Source: Planctomycetota bacterium
GTDB lineage: Bacteria; Planctomycetota; UBA11346
Assembly (NCBI GenBank): GCA_947440715.1
Contig: CANETI010000177.1
Location: 1 to 5,858, forward strand
DNA length: 5,858 nt
Reading direction: 5' to 3'
Shown here: positions 1 through 5,858 of the stretch, in pieces
How positions within the stretch are numbered: position 1 is the stretch's first letter
Layout of the letters: every line of letters begins with the position of its first letter
Notes under the pieces: generated by a model
Told to the model about the DNA's origin: nothing
Databases searched by the model: none
The model's input: only the letters and a program-made list of their open reading frames with translations
Made by a program: the position numbers and the translations under genes

Positions 1-2
1 AT

Positions 3-1316
3 AATGAACGCGGCCATCAATTATTGCGTCTTTTGCGCATCACAACCGATGGCATGACGCAGGTATTAATTGATGAGCGGAGCGACACGTTTATCAATTA
101 TTCGAATAAAACTTTTCATGCGTTTATCGACCAAGACCGTGCGGTATTGTGGGCGAGCGAACGGAGTGGATGGAATCATTTATATCGTTTTGATGTGGCG
201 AGTGGGAAAATATTAAATGCGGTGACATCGGGCGAATGGGTGGTGCGAGAAGTCGAATACATCGACGAAGCGACACAATCATTAGTGCTGCAAGTCGGCG
301 GCCGAATCGCGCAGCAAGATCCGTATTATGTGCAATATGCTCGTGTGCAGTTTGATGGTACTGGTTTTACCATGCTCACCGAAGGTGACGGAACTCATGC
401 GATAAAGTGGTCGCCAGATCGTCGATACTTGATCGACACGTGGTCTCGTGTTGACCAAGCACCAGTACAGGCCTTACGTGACGCAAAAAGTGGGCGATTG
501 ATATGCGCCTTAACCAAAGCCGAAGACAGCGCCTTGGTGGCAAAAGGTTGGGCACGTCCCGAACGATTCACTGCGCCTGGGCGCGAGGAAAAAACGCCCA
601 TTTATGGTGTTATCTATCGTCCTTCATGGATGACGGAAAAAGATCGCTTACCCATTATCGAAAAAATTTATGCCGGACCACACGACAGTCATGTGCCCAA
701 GGCATTTAGCGCATGGCATAGTGCGCAGCGCATGGCGGAATTAGGATTTGTTGTCGTGCAAATAGACGGCATGGGAACGAACTGGCGCAGTAAAGCCTTT
801 CACGATGTGTGTTGGCGTAATTTAATAGACGCCGGTTTTCCTGATCGCATTCCGTGGATAAAAGCCGCAACCGCCACTCGCCCGTGGATGGATCTGTCGC
901 GGGTTGGTATTTATGGTGGCTCAGCAGGCGGACAGAATGCTCTTGCTGCGCTGCTCACACGCGGCGATTTTTATCGCGCTGCGGTGGCGGATTGTGGCTG
1001 TCATGATAATCGCATGGATAAAATCTGGTGGAATGAAGCGTGGATGGGTTGGCCAATTGGTCCGCATTACGCCGCAAATTCTAATGTTACACTGGCGCAT
1101 CACTTACAGGGCAAGTTAATGTTGATCGTCGGTGAATTAGATAAAAACGTTGATCCCGCCTCCACCATGCAGGTAGTGAATGCGTTAATTAAAGCAGATA
1201 AGGATTTCGATTTCGTCATCATCCCAGGAGCCGGACACGGCGCCGCCGGCACGCCCTACGGGCGTCGACGAGAAGAAGATTTCTTCATCAAGGCATTTTC
1301 CGTCCCCGTGCGTTAA
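3..1316 (+). CDS. S9 family serine peptidase, DPP-IV type (5' end outside window)
   Basis: The reading frame is open to the left edge (NERGHQLLRLLRI precedes the first TTG at 24), so the start and most of the beta-propeller are missing. The visible part holds the end of the DPP-IV N-terminal propeller, including the typical SERSGWNHLYRFD strand, then a complete alpha/beta-hydrolase domain. Counting from the TTG at 24, the catalytic triad is Ser300 in GGSAGG (921-923), Asp373 in GELDKNVDP (1140-1142) and His405 in GAGHG (1236-1238). Family members cleave dipeptides or short peptides, often after proline, usually in the periplasm or outside the cell. The signal peptide and the propeller Glu residues that bind the substrate N-terminus lie outside the window, so exopeptidase specificity is inferred. 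The nucleophile elbow is GGSAGG, not the GWSYGG of classical DPP-IV. I recall this form, and the CGCHDNRMDKIWWNE stretch after it, from planctomycete-like S9 peptidases. The gene stops at TAA and is followed by a 136-base gap. Confidence 0.93.
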   Translation, partial: NERGHQLLRLLRITTDGMTQVLIDERSDTFINYSNKTFHAFIDQDRAVLWASERSGWNHLYRFDVASGKILNAVTSGEWVVREVEYIDEATQSLVLQVGGRIAQQDPYYVQYARVQFDGTGFTMLTEGDGTHAIKWSPDRRYLIDTWSRVDQAPVQALRDAKSGRLICALTKAEDSALVAKGWARPERFTAPGREEKTPIYGVIYRPSWMTEKDRLPIIEKIYAGPHDSHVPKAFSAWHSAQRMAELGFVVVQIDGMGTNWRSKAFHDVCWRNLIDAGFPDRIPWIKAATATRPWMDLSRVGIYGGSAGGQNALAALLTRGDFYRAAVADCGCHDNRMDKIWWNEAWMGWPIGPHYAANSNVTLAHHLQGKLMLIVGELDKNVDPASTMQVVNALIKADKDFDFVIIPGAGHGAAGTPYGRRREEDFFIKAFSVPVR

Positions 1317-1353
1317 TTAAGGTAATCGAGTCTTAGGGATCGAGGACTGGTCG

Positions 1354-1387
1354 ATGAACGATTTCACAACGGAGTCGAAATCTTCAT
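1354..1387 (+). repeat. Imperfect inverted repeat in the intergenic gap
   Basis: ATGAACGATTT (1354-1364) can pair with AAATCTTCAT (1378-1387) along ten base pairs with one bulged C, leaving a 13-base loop. It lies in the 1317-1452 gap between the peptidase and kinase genes. There is no T-run after it, so it is not a standard intrinsic terminator. It could be an mRNA leader structure or chance. I see no convincing -10/-35 promoter elsewhere in this gap. Confidence 0.25.
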
Positions 1388-1452
1388 GCCGTGGGGGTTG
1401 GTCTTGCCCGAAACGCTATTGGTTTAGATCATAACAATCTTAGGCTGCGCTC

Positions 1453-2196
1453 ATGAACTCCTTGTTGGTGATTCGTGCGCTCGCCCCATCGTGGGATAAT
1501 CATGACGCCAAAAATGCGTGTTTGTCTATTGAGAAGGAACTCGCACAAGCTCCTGCCGATGCGGTTATTTATCGCGGTCGTAATACACTAACTCGTTTAC
1601 CTTTTGCCGGACACGAGGTGGTGGTGAAAGCTTTTCCTGCACCGCGTACGCTTTTGAAGCGAATTCAACGCTGGGGTCGTGCGAGTAAAGCCATGCGTTC
1701 TTATGTGCATGCTGAGCGCATGTTGCAATTAGGAATAAGCACTCCAGAACCCATTGCTGTGATAGAAGCAAACGATGGCCGCGCGTGGTATCTGTGTCGC
1801 TTTGCGGCTCATTATATTACGGCTGGTCGCGCTGATTCGAGTGATGAGATCATTGCCGCTTTGGGGCGATTTCTAGGCCGGATGCATGCGTGTGGAGCTT
1901 TTCATTACGACGCCACGCCTGGAAATTTTCTTCTGCGCGCCGATGATTTGAATGCGCCCATTTTAGTCGTCGATTGTAACCGTATGCGCTTCGGTTGGAT
2001 TTCGGCCTGGGCTGGCACGCGCAGTTTAATGCAATTACGTAATGGTGATGAACGGTTGCTGCGCAGTTATTGCGCTGCACGTGGCTGGTCGGGCGGCTTG
2101 ATCAGAAAACTTTATTATGTGCGTTGGGCTTGGCATCATGCTGCCTGGGCGTGTAAAAATGCCACTCGTCCATTGCGGAGGAAATGTGGGATCTAA
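1453..2196 (+). CDS. InaA/WaaP-like lipopolysaccharide kinase family protein
   Basis: This 247-residue protein has the compact protein-kinase-like fold of the Kdo/WaaP/InaA group, which phosphorylates sugars of the lipopolysaccharide core or related glycans at the inner face of the cytoplasmic membrane. Visible motifs in order are an ATP-binding region at 41-59 ending in VVVK (Lys59), a helix Glu in HAERML (Glu88), the catalytic loop HYDATPGN at 151-158 (Asp153, Asn158), and VVDCNRMRF at 172-180, where Asp174 replaces the DFG aspartate. The HxDxxPGN plus DxNRM combination matches InaA-like kinases better than eukaryotic-type protein kinases. An in-frame TAG at 1441 leaves ATG 1453 as the first usable start, though no clear ribosome binding site precedes it. 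The C-terminal tail is rich in Trp, Arg and Lys and could touch the membrane. The gene overlaps the following barrel gene by 11 bases, suggesting one transcript and a linked role. The exact substrate cannot be read from sequence; a protein or antibiotic kinase is less likely. Confidence 0.82.
   Translation: MNSLLVIRALAPSWDNHDAKNACLSIEKELAQAPADAVIYRGRNTLTRLPFAGHEVVVKAFPAPRTLLKRIQRWGRASKAMRSYVHAERMLQLGISTPEPIAVIEANDGRAWYLCRFAAHYITAGRADSSDEIIAALGRFLGRMHACGAFHYDATPGNFLLRADDLNAPILVVDCNRMRFGWISAWAGTRSLMQLRNGDERLLRSYCAARGWSGGLIRKLYYVRWAWHHAAWACKNATRPLRRKCGI
2177..2181 (+). promoter_or_regulatory. Ribosome binding site for the barrel gene, inside the kinase gene
   Basis: GGAGG lies four bases before the GTG at 2186 and within the last codons of the kinase gene. 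It is the strongest Shine-Dalgarno match in this region and is the reason for choosing GTG 2186 over the in-frame ATGs at 2117 and 2159. The spacing is slightly short. Its position suggests coupling to ribosomes finishing the kinase. Confidence 0.6.
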
Positions 2197-3280
2197 GCGG
2201 ATATTTTTTGCTCAAAAGTGGGGGCCATCAGAACAACCAAATACGCTGACCGTCGATAAACGAGCACTACGTTGGGCAAGCGCGCCTGAATATTTCGTCA
2301 GTGCCATGATGGCACTGCTCGCCACGCCGGTTATTGCCGCAGGATTATTATCTAGTCGACCAGGTAAAATTCAGTCAACGCTGTCGCCGCAACAATTTCT
2401 TGGCATGTCTATTTCGCCTTGTCCCAACCACGGTGCAGAATTACCAGCGATTGTTTCTGATCTTGGTGTGCGACGGTTGATGTTGCGTGTCCCGGTCTGG
2501 GGTCGTAATCAATTTATTGAATATCGACGTTTTGCCGACCGTTTTCCCGATTGCGATATGGTTGTCTCAGTGGTTCAAGATCGGGGCTCGGTCTGTTATC
2601 CTGAGCAATGGCGCGCTGATCTACGCGCCATTTTCAGCGCCTTTGCGGGGCGAGTCACGCATTTTCAATTGCCGATGGTGTCGAACCGCACGAAATGGGG
2701 CTGTACCCATATGGGTGACGCTCACGATTTATTGGAAATAGCACATGCATTACGCCAAGAGTTTCCGTGGCTGCAACTCATTGGCCCAGGTGTGATTGAT
2801 TTCGAGCCAATTCCTTTTTTTCGTGGGTTGATCAATGCCCGTCGCTTTCAACTCGATGTCGTTGGTTCTTTGCTGTACGTTGATCGGCGTGGCGGACCTG
2901 GCAAAAAACAATATAAGTTTTTTGACCTCGCCACAAAGTTGCGTTTTTGGCGAGCGATTGCTGACGCGAGTCCGCGTTGTCGAAATCGTCGTCGAACGCC
3001 GCTGTGGATAACTGAATTTAATTGGCCACTTAAAAACACCGACCATTGGAGCCCAACGTCGGGCGAGGAGCAAATCGATGAAGAAACTGCCGCCACGTAT
3101 TTCCGTGATTATTGCAAAATCGCCTACCAGACCGGCTTAGTTGAACGGATTTATTGGTGGCAATTGATTCATCCTGGTTATGGACTGATCGACAGCCGTG
3201 GAGGAATCCTGCGCAAACGCCCAACTTTTTTCATGGCCCAGAAGATTTTACACGGTGCGGAATCCCTTAGCGCGGTTTAA
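2186..3280 (+). CDS. Membrane-anchored TIM-barrel protein, glycoside-hydrolase-like
   Basis: From GTG 2186 the protein has 364 residues. About 35 N-terminal residues are followed by one hydrophobic segment at roughly 36-57 (MMALLATPVIAAGLL core), probably a signal anchor that puts the rest in the periplasm. The remainder reads as a (beta/alpha)8 barrel. Likely strands are LGMSISP, RRLMLRVPVW, DMVVSVVQDR, HFQLPMVSNR, LQLIGPGVIDFEP, LDVVGSLLYVDRR, LWITEFNWP and RIYWWQLI. Glu277 in WITEFNWP sits where the clan GH-A nucleophile is found at the end of strand 7. At the end of strand 4, where such enzymes have Asn-Glu, this protein has Asn167-Arg168 (SNRTKWG), so the acid/base residue is not evident. 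The link to the upstream kinase suggests action on, or sensing of, a cell-surface glycan. The precise GH family is not recognised; a catalytically dead or atypical enzyme is possible. Starting at ATG 2117 instead would add 23 residues and deepen the overlap. Confidence 0.7.
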   Translation: MGSKRIFFAQKWGPSEQPNTLTVDKRALRWASAPEYFVSAMMALLATPVIAAGLLSSRPGKIQSTLSPQQFLGMSISPCPNHGAELPAIVSDLGVRRLMLRVPVWGRNQFIEYRRFADRFPDCDMVVSVVQDRGSVCYPEQWRADLRAIFSAFAGRVTHFQLPMVSNRTKWGCTHMGDAHDLLEIAHALRQEFPWLQLIGPGVIDFEPIPFFRGLINARRFQLDVVGSLLYVDRRGGPGKKQYKFFDLATKLRFWRAIADASPRCRNRRRTPLWITEFNWPLKNTDHWSPTSGEEQIDEETAATYFRDYCKIAYQTGLVERIYWWQLIHPGYGLIDSRGGILRKRPTFFMAQKILHGAESLSAV

Positions 3281-3340
3281 GAAAGACCAAGACTGGGATG
3301 AGTTAAAAAAATCGGCATCAAGCGCATGGTGTTGGTATCG

Positions 3341-3958
3341 TCAAAGGTCGATGCTTCCCAATAAGGTTAATATCGCCATATTTAATTCGATCAGCGGCTG
3401 ATTCGTCGCAGAACAAACACCATGCAGTTGTCCTTTTGCCGCTGAATGAGAATAAGCATCAATCGGTGGCGGCGGGCTGGTCGGATCCGCATAGAATTCG
3501 GCACATGTGGTGGCGTTGGCGGAGAGGTGGCCGCGACAGGCGAGTGGTCGTGTGGTGTGAATGGAACAGTCGTTCTCTTCTGAAAGAAACGCGCAGGCCA
3601 TGCCGTGGCGTAGCACGGCTAAATCACCGCCCATGGTGGCGCGTTGCTGTAAGCGTTGACGTAATAGCGCCGATAATTGGGTTAACCAAGCATTAGGCCA
3701 TTGAGCGCGTAGGTGGGCGACGATGGCAGCGGCCTCAATGCCTGTCACATAAACTGGTTGATGGCAACACCATCCGCATCCACGTCGACAAGCAGCGCTG
3801 TTGGCCATGGGGCCAGCCGCCATGGTTTGGATCAAGGCCGAATCTAATTGTTTATAAATATCGGTCGCTGGTGCTGAGGTTGCCAGTTGCGTGGTTACCA
3901 AATCATGGGCACGTTGGCGTTCGCGCACATAAAGATCATCTGGTGGAGTCGCGGTCAT
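3341..3958 (-). CDS. YkgJ family cysteine-cluster protein
   Basis: This 205-residue protein carries the YkgJ/UPF0153 metal-binding pattern. Cys57-x3-Cys61-x2-Cys64-Cys65 is followed by Cys122 (ACAFL), Cys131 (CSIHTTRP) and Cys141 (ACRGH), with further cysteines at 152 and 182. The CAFL...CSI...RPLACR block is the family hallmark. Such proteins are thought to bind zinc or an Fe-S cluster and should be cytoplasmic; no signal peptide is seen. Their cellular role is mostly unknown, and some relatives (FliB) are linked to lysine methylation, which cannot be claimed here. An in-frame TGA four codons upstream makes ATG 3958 the first possible start, with only a poorly spaced AGGG before it. It is the last gene of the minus-strand cluster, 43 bases after the esterase stop, and converges on the barrel gene across 60 bases that hold no clear hairpin plus T-run terminator. 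Confidence 0.88.
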   Translation of the reverse strand: MTATPPDDLYVRERQRAHDLVTTQLATSAPATDIYKQLDSALIQTMAAGPMANSAACRRGCGWCCHQPVYVTGIEAAAIVAHLRAQWPNAWLTQLSALLRQRLQQRATMGGDLAVLRHGMACAFLSEENDCSIHTTRPLACRGHLSANATTCAEFYADPTSPPPPIDAYSHSAAKGQLHGVCSATNQPLIELNMAILTLLGSIDL

Positions 3959-3959
3959 G

Positions 3960-3974
3960 GCCCTATGTCAGGGC
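3960..3974 (-). repeat. Small hairpin just upstream of the YkgJ-like start codon
   Basis: GCCCT and AGGGC form a perfect five-base-pair stem with a five-base loop. On the minus-strand transcript the second arm contains the only Shine-Dalgarno-like AGGG, two bases from the ATG. It may dampen initiation of the last gene in the cluster, or it may be chance because the stem is short. Confidence 0.3.
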
Positions 3975-4001
3975 AACCCGCCACGAGCGCAAGCCTGCGA
4001 C

Positions 4002-5447
4002 TTAGCGCTTGGCTTGGTTTTCAGCTGGTTTGGCGCGTTGCTCGAACCATTCCATCCATTTCGCGACCGATGTCGCGCGATCTTTTTTGGCCATGGTCGG
4101 ATCATAGCCAAGGCCGTCTTTCACCGCAGCGTGCAAGGGGGCAAAGGCGACCTCGCGTAAGGGTTTGAGGTCATCATCCATGGCCATAACTAAAGCTTGG
4201 AAGACGGGTACGTCATCCTGGTAATTACCCAACAGCGGAAAAGTAGCCGCAGCGGCTAACACGGTTACTGCAGCGCCGCGATCAGTGGTTTCACCCTTGG
4301 GTTTCAAGGCGATTTTACCCAGAGCCATTTGCGCATCGGGGTAATGCCAATTCGCGTACATGCCGAGCGCTTTGATCGCCGCCTGGCGCAGATCAACATT
4401 TTTTTCATCGGTGAGTTTAATTAAACTTGTTATGGTTTCATCGCCAGCGAATACACCCTTGGTGCAGGCAACGGCTGCGTTTTGTCGGATAGCAGTGGAT
4501 TCAGATTTGAAGGCTTGCGCTAAAACCACACCCGCATGTGGGCCACCGATGCGTAATATTTCTTCCCAGGTGTTTGGTTTTTTTAACAGGGCATCAGCTT
4601 TTTTCTTGTCGCTCAATTGTTTTAGGAATGCGATTTCGTCAGGGTGTAGGGGGACTTGTTTATGGCGTAGGGAATCAATCCAGCGGCAAATATCTTCACG
4701 TACGGGCTTATTGGAAAAAATATCAACGTGGCCACCACCGGCGATTTCGCGATAGACGTATCGATATTTATTTTGTTGTAATGACAAACGCAAGTTTCGT
4801 GAACCACTGACATTCACGTCGGTATCTGCATCTCCGTGAACTAAATAATATTCGGTTTGGGTTTCGGCAGCATTTGGTACGTTGGGGGCAGTCGGGATAT
4901 AACCGCAATAACGCACAATACCGGCGATGGTGTCTTGGTGTTTTCCGCCAAAGGTGGACACCATCCAACCGCCATTCGACATACCCCAAATAAAGACGCG
5001 ACGGGGATCAATTGGATAAACGGACTTCAGCCAATCAATCGTTTGTAAGACGAGACGTTCATCATCGTTGGCCCAACCGGCGCCTTTCGATTTCAAGCTG
5101 ATGACTATGTAGTTATTTCCTAATCCAGCAGCTTTCATGGAGTCCGCGACGGCTGGTCCTAAATGTGTTTCGTTACCATTTTGACCGTGGAAGCACAGGA
5201 CCAATCCCAAATGCGCCTCAGTCGGCAGTGTTTCTGGGGTGACCATTAGGAATTTCATAATGAATTCCTTGGTCTGTGGATGTTTCAATTCGTCGGTATA
5301 TTTTCCCAATTTCGCGGGTTTCGGAAAGGCGCTCCAATCAATAGGGGGTTCAATAATTCCACCTAAGGCGTTTAATTGATTCGCCGTAGTAGCACCGTAG
5401 ACCATGGACATGCAACAGCACAGCAACAGAAGTAAAATGTGACGCAT
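4002..5447 (-). CDS. Secreted PHB-depolymerase/LpqC-like esterase with HEAT-repeat tail
   Basis: From ATG 5447 the protein has 481 residues. A signal peptide (MRHILLLLLCCCMSMVYGA) probably ends near VYG/A at 18-19. Residues about 60-262 form an alpha/beta-hydrolase with HGQNG (87-91, oxyanion loop), nucleophile Ser157 in GMSNGG, Asp208 in HGDADTDV and His240 in GGGH. The order and spacing resemble polyhydroxybutyrate depolymerase, LpqC and feruloyl-esterase-type enzymes that hydrolyse ester bonds outside the cytoplasm; the substrate is not determinable. Residues about 290-470 are helical HEAT/PBS-lyase-like repeats (for example VDLRQAAIKALG and LKPLREVAFAPLHAA) ending in a W-x2-W motif (VAKWMEWFEQ), probably a binding module. 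An in-frame ATG at 5462 would add MQGTA, but AAGGA lies six bases before 5447, and only the shorter form starts cleanly with a signal peptide. It is 33 bases after the upstream HEAT gene and 43 before the YkgJ-like gene. Confidence 0.88.
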   Translation of the reverse strand: MRHILLLLLCCCMSMVYGATTANQLNALGGIIEPPIDWSAFPKPAKLGKYTDELKHPQTKEFIMKFLMVTPETLPTEAHLGLVLCFHGQNGNETHLGPAVADSMKAAGLGNNYIVISLKSKGAGWANDDERLVLQTIDWLKSVYPIDPRRVFIWGMSNGGWMVSTFGGKHQDTIAGIVRYCGYIPTAPNVPNAAETQTEYYLVHGDADTDVNVSGSRNLRLSLQQNKYRYVYREIAGGGHVDIFSNKPVREDICRWIDSLRHKQVPLHPDEIAFLKQLSDKKKADALLKKPNTWEEILRIGGPHAGVVLAQAFKSESTAIRQNAAVACTKGVFAGDETITSLIKLTDEKNVDLRQAAIKALGMYANWHYPDAQMALGKIALKPKGETTDRGAAVTVLAAAATFPLLGNYQDDVPVFQALVMAMDDDLKPLREVAFAPLHAAVKDGLGYDPTMAKKDRATSVAKWMEWFEQRAKPAENQAKR

Positions 5448-5453
5448 GGCAGT

Positions 5454-5458
5454 TCCTT
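5454..5458 (-). promoter_or_regulatory. Ribosome binding site deciding the esterase start
   Basis: On the minus strand AAGGA stands six bases before ATG 5447, an ideal spacing. The site falls inside codons that would be translated if the upstream ATG at 5462 were used, so it argues for the shorter protein, which begins directly with the signal peptide. Confidence 0.65.
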
Positions 5459-5480
5459 GCATGTGAACCGAAGATGAAAT

Positions 5481-5858
5481 TTATGGTTTAGTTGTCGGAG
5501 GATTAAATAATTCAATGTACCAACGTCGCCAGGCAATCACCGCGTCGCGTCGACCTTGCGAAGGAAGATCAGAGAGATAACCAAAAGTATCACTGTGCCG
5601 GTTGAGTAAGGTGGTAATGGCAGCCTCTCGTAGCTGCTCTTCATTATCGTCCAATAAATGAATCAGTAGTTCGTACGTTGGTTGATTACTGACGTTGGGC
5701 GAACAACGCATGGCAAAACTATTGGACAGGACACTGGTGGCAATTAAACGTTCATCAAGTGCGTCAGAGCTATTGCCAGCAAAGCGGCAGAGTGAAATCA
5801 GTGCTTCTTGATCATTCCAATCCGCGAGACGACCGAGCGTATTGATGGTAGCGATGCG
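5481..5858 (-). CDS. HEAT-repeat protein, C-terminal part (5' end outside window)
   Basis: The frame is open to the right edge, giving 125 C-terminal residues. The methionine at 5711 is internal, because HEAT-like sequence continues upstream of it. Helical repeats include IATINTLGRLADWND, ELLIHLLDDNEEQLREAAI and a closing AVIAWRRWYIE. The piece aligns without large gaps to the tail of the neighbouring esterase: TLGRLADW with ALGMYANW, LLDDNEEQLREAAI with AMDDDLKPLREVAF, and AVIAWRRWYIE with SVAKWMEWFEQ. The two therefore share a domain by duplication. Whether this protein also has an N-terminal hydrolase cannot be seen. The gene ends at TAA, 33 bases before the esterase start, and probably heads the same operon within this window. 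HEAT repeats usually bind proteins; no catalytic function is claimed. Confidence 0.8.
   Translation of the reverse strand, partial: RIATINTLGRLADWNDQEALISLCRFAGNSSDALDERLIATSVLSNSFAMRCSPNVSNQPTYELLIHLLDDNEEQLREAAITTLLNRHSDTFGYLSDLPSQGRRDAVIAWRRWYIELFNPPTTKP

Noticed and set aside
1354..1434. Short open frame in the gap (ATG to TAA, 26 residues)
   Set aside because: No ribosome binding site, no recognisable sequence, and it overlaps the inverted repeat; length is well within chance.
1400..1452. Possible sigma-70 promoter before the kinase gene
   Set aside because: TTGCCC or TTGGTT could serve as a -35 box, but no hexamer resembling TATAAT lies at proper spacing.
2184..2249. ATG two bases after GGAGG, opening a 21-residue frame
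   Set aside because: Spacing is too short and the frame stops quickly. The GTG two bases later opens the long barrel frame and fits the site better.
3198..3401. 67-residue plus-strand frame across the end of the barrel gene
   Set aside because: It overlaps the barrel gene and the YkgJ-like 3' end in other frames and has no family resemblance. I also considered it as a frameshifted barrel C-terminus, but the barrel already has its eighth strand and a natural end.
3436..3696. 86-residue plus-strand frame opposite the YkgJ-like gene
   Set aside because: Arg/Trp-rich composition typical of an antisense frame; the minus-strand frame carries the conserved cysteine pattern.
4360..4755. 131-residue plus-strand frame opposite the esterase
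   Set aside because: It is the antisense shadow of the esterase/HEAT coding sequence, which has a signal peptide, catalytic triad and ribosome binding site.
5396..5447. Lipoprotein signal (CCC in the esterase leader)
   Set aside because: The residues before the cysteines are all Leu, which does not fit the lipobox pattern; a signal peptidase I site after VYG fits better.
5447..5462. Esterase start at ATG 5462
   Set aside because: It adds five residues before the signal peptide and would place the well-spaced AAGGA inside the coding sequence.

Overview
The window looks like ordinary chromosomal DNA from a Gram-negative bacterium of roughly balanced base composition. It carries six protein genes, two of them cut by the window edges, and no RNA gene, mobile element or CRISPR array that I can see. 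An InaA/WaaP-type kinase and exported hydrolases point to a cell with an outer envelope rich in glycans. The style of the S9 peptidase and the HEAT-repeat esterase recalls Planctomycetota or related PVC bacteria. That is an impression from family resemblance, and I cannot fix the taxon.

Left half, plus strand: the window opens inside a DPP-IV-type S9 serine peptidase (3-1316), whose catalytic domain is complete. A 136-base gap with no clear promoter or terminator follows. Next is a tightly coupled pair: a small lipopolysaccharide-kinase-like protein of the InaA/Kdo-WaaP group (1453-2196) and a membrane-anchored TIM-barrel protein resembling a glycoside hydrolase (2186-3280, GTG start). The overlap and the ribosome binding site inside the kinase gene suggest translational coupling and a shared job in cell-surface glycan processing.

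Right half, minus strand: three genes lie head to tail with 33- and 43-base gaps, so probably one operon. In transcription order they are the C-terminal end of a HEAT-repeat protein (5858-5481), a secreted PHB-depolymerase/LpqC-like esterase with a HEAT-repeat tail (5447-4002), and a YkgJ-type cysteine-cluster protein (3958-3341). The end of the first gene aligns along its length with the C-terminal tail of the esterase, so the two look like tandem paralogues of at least that domain.

The two halves converge at 3281-3340 with no evident intrinsic terminator. The most interesting points are the HEAT-tail duplication, the esterase-HEAT fusion, and the kinase plus barrel pair, in which the barrel lacks the usual Asn-Glu acid/base motif of clan GH-A.
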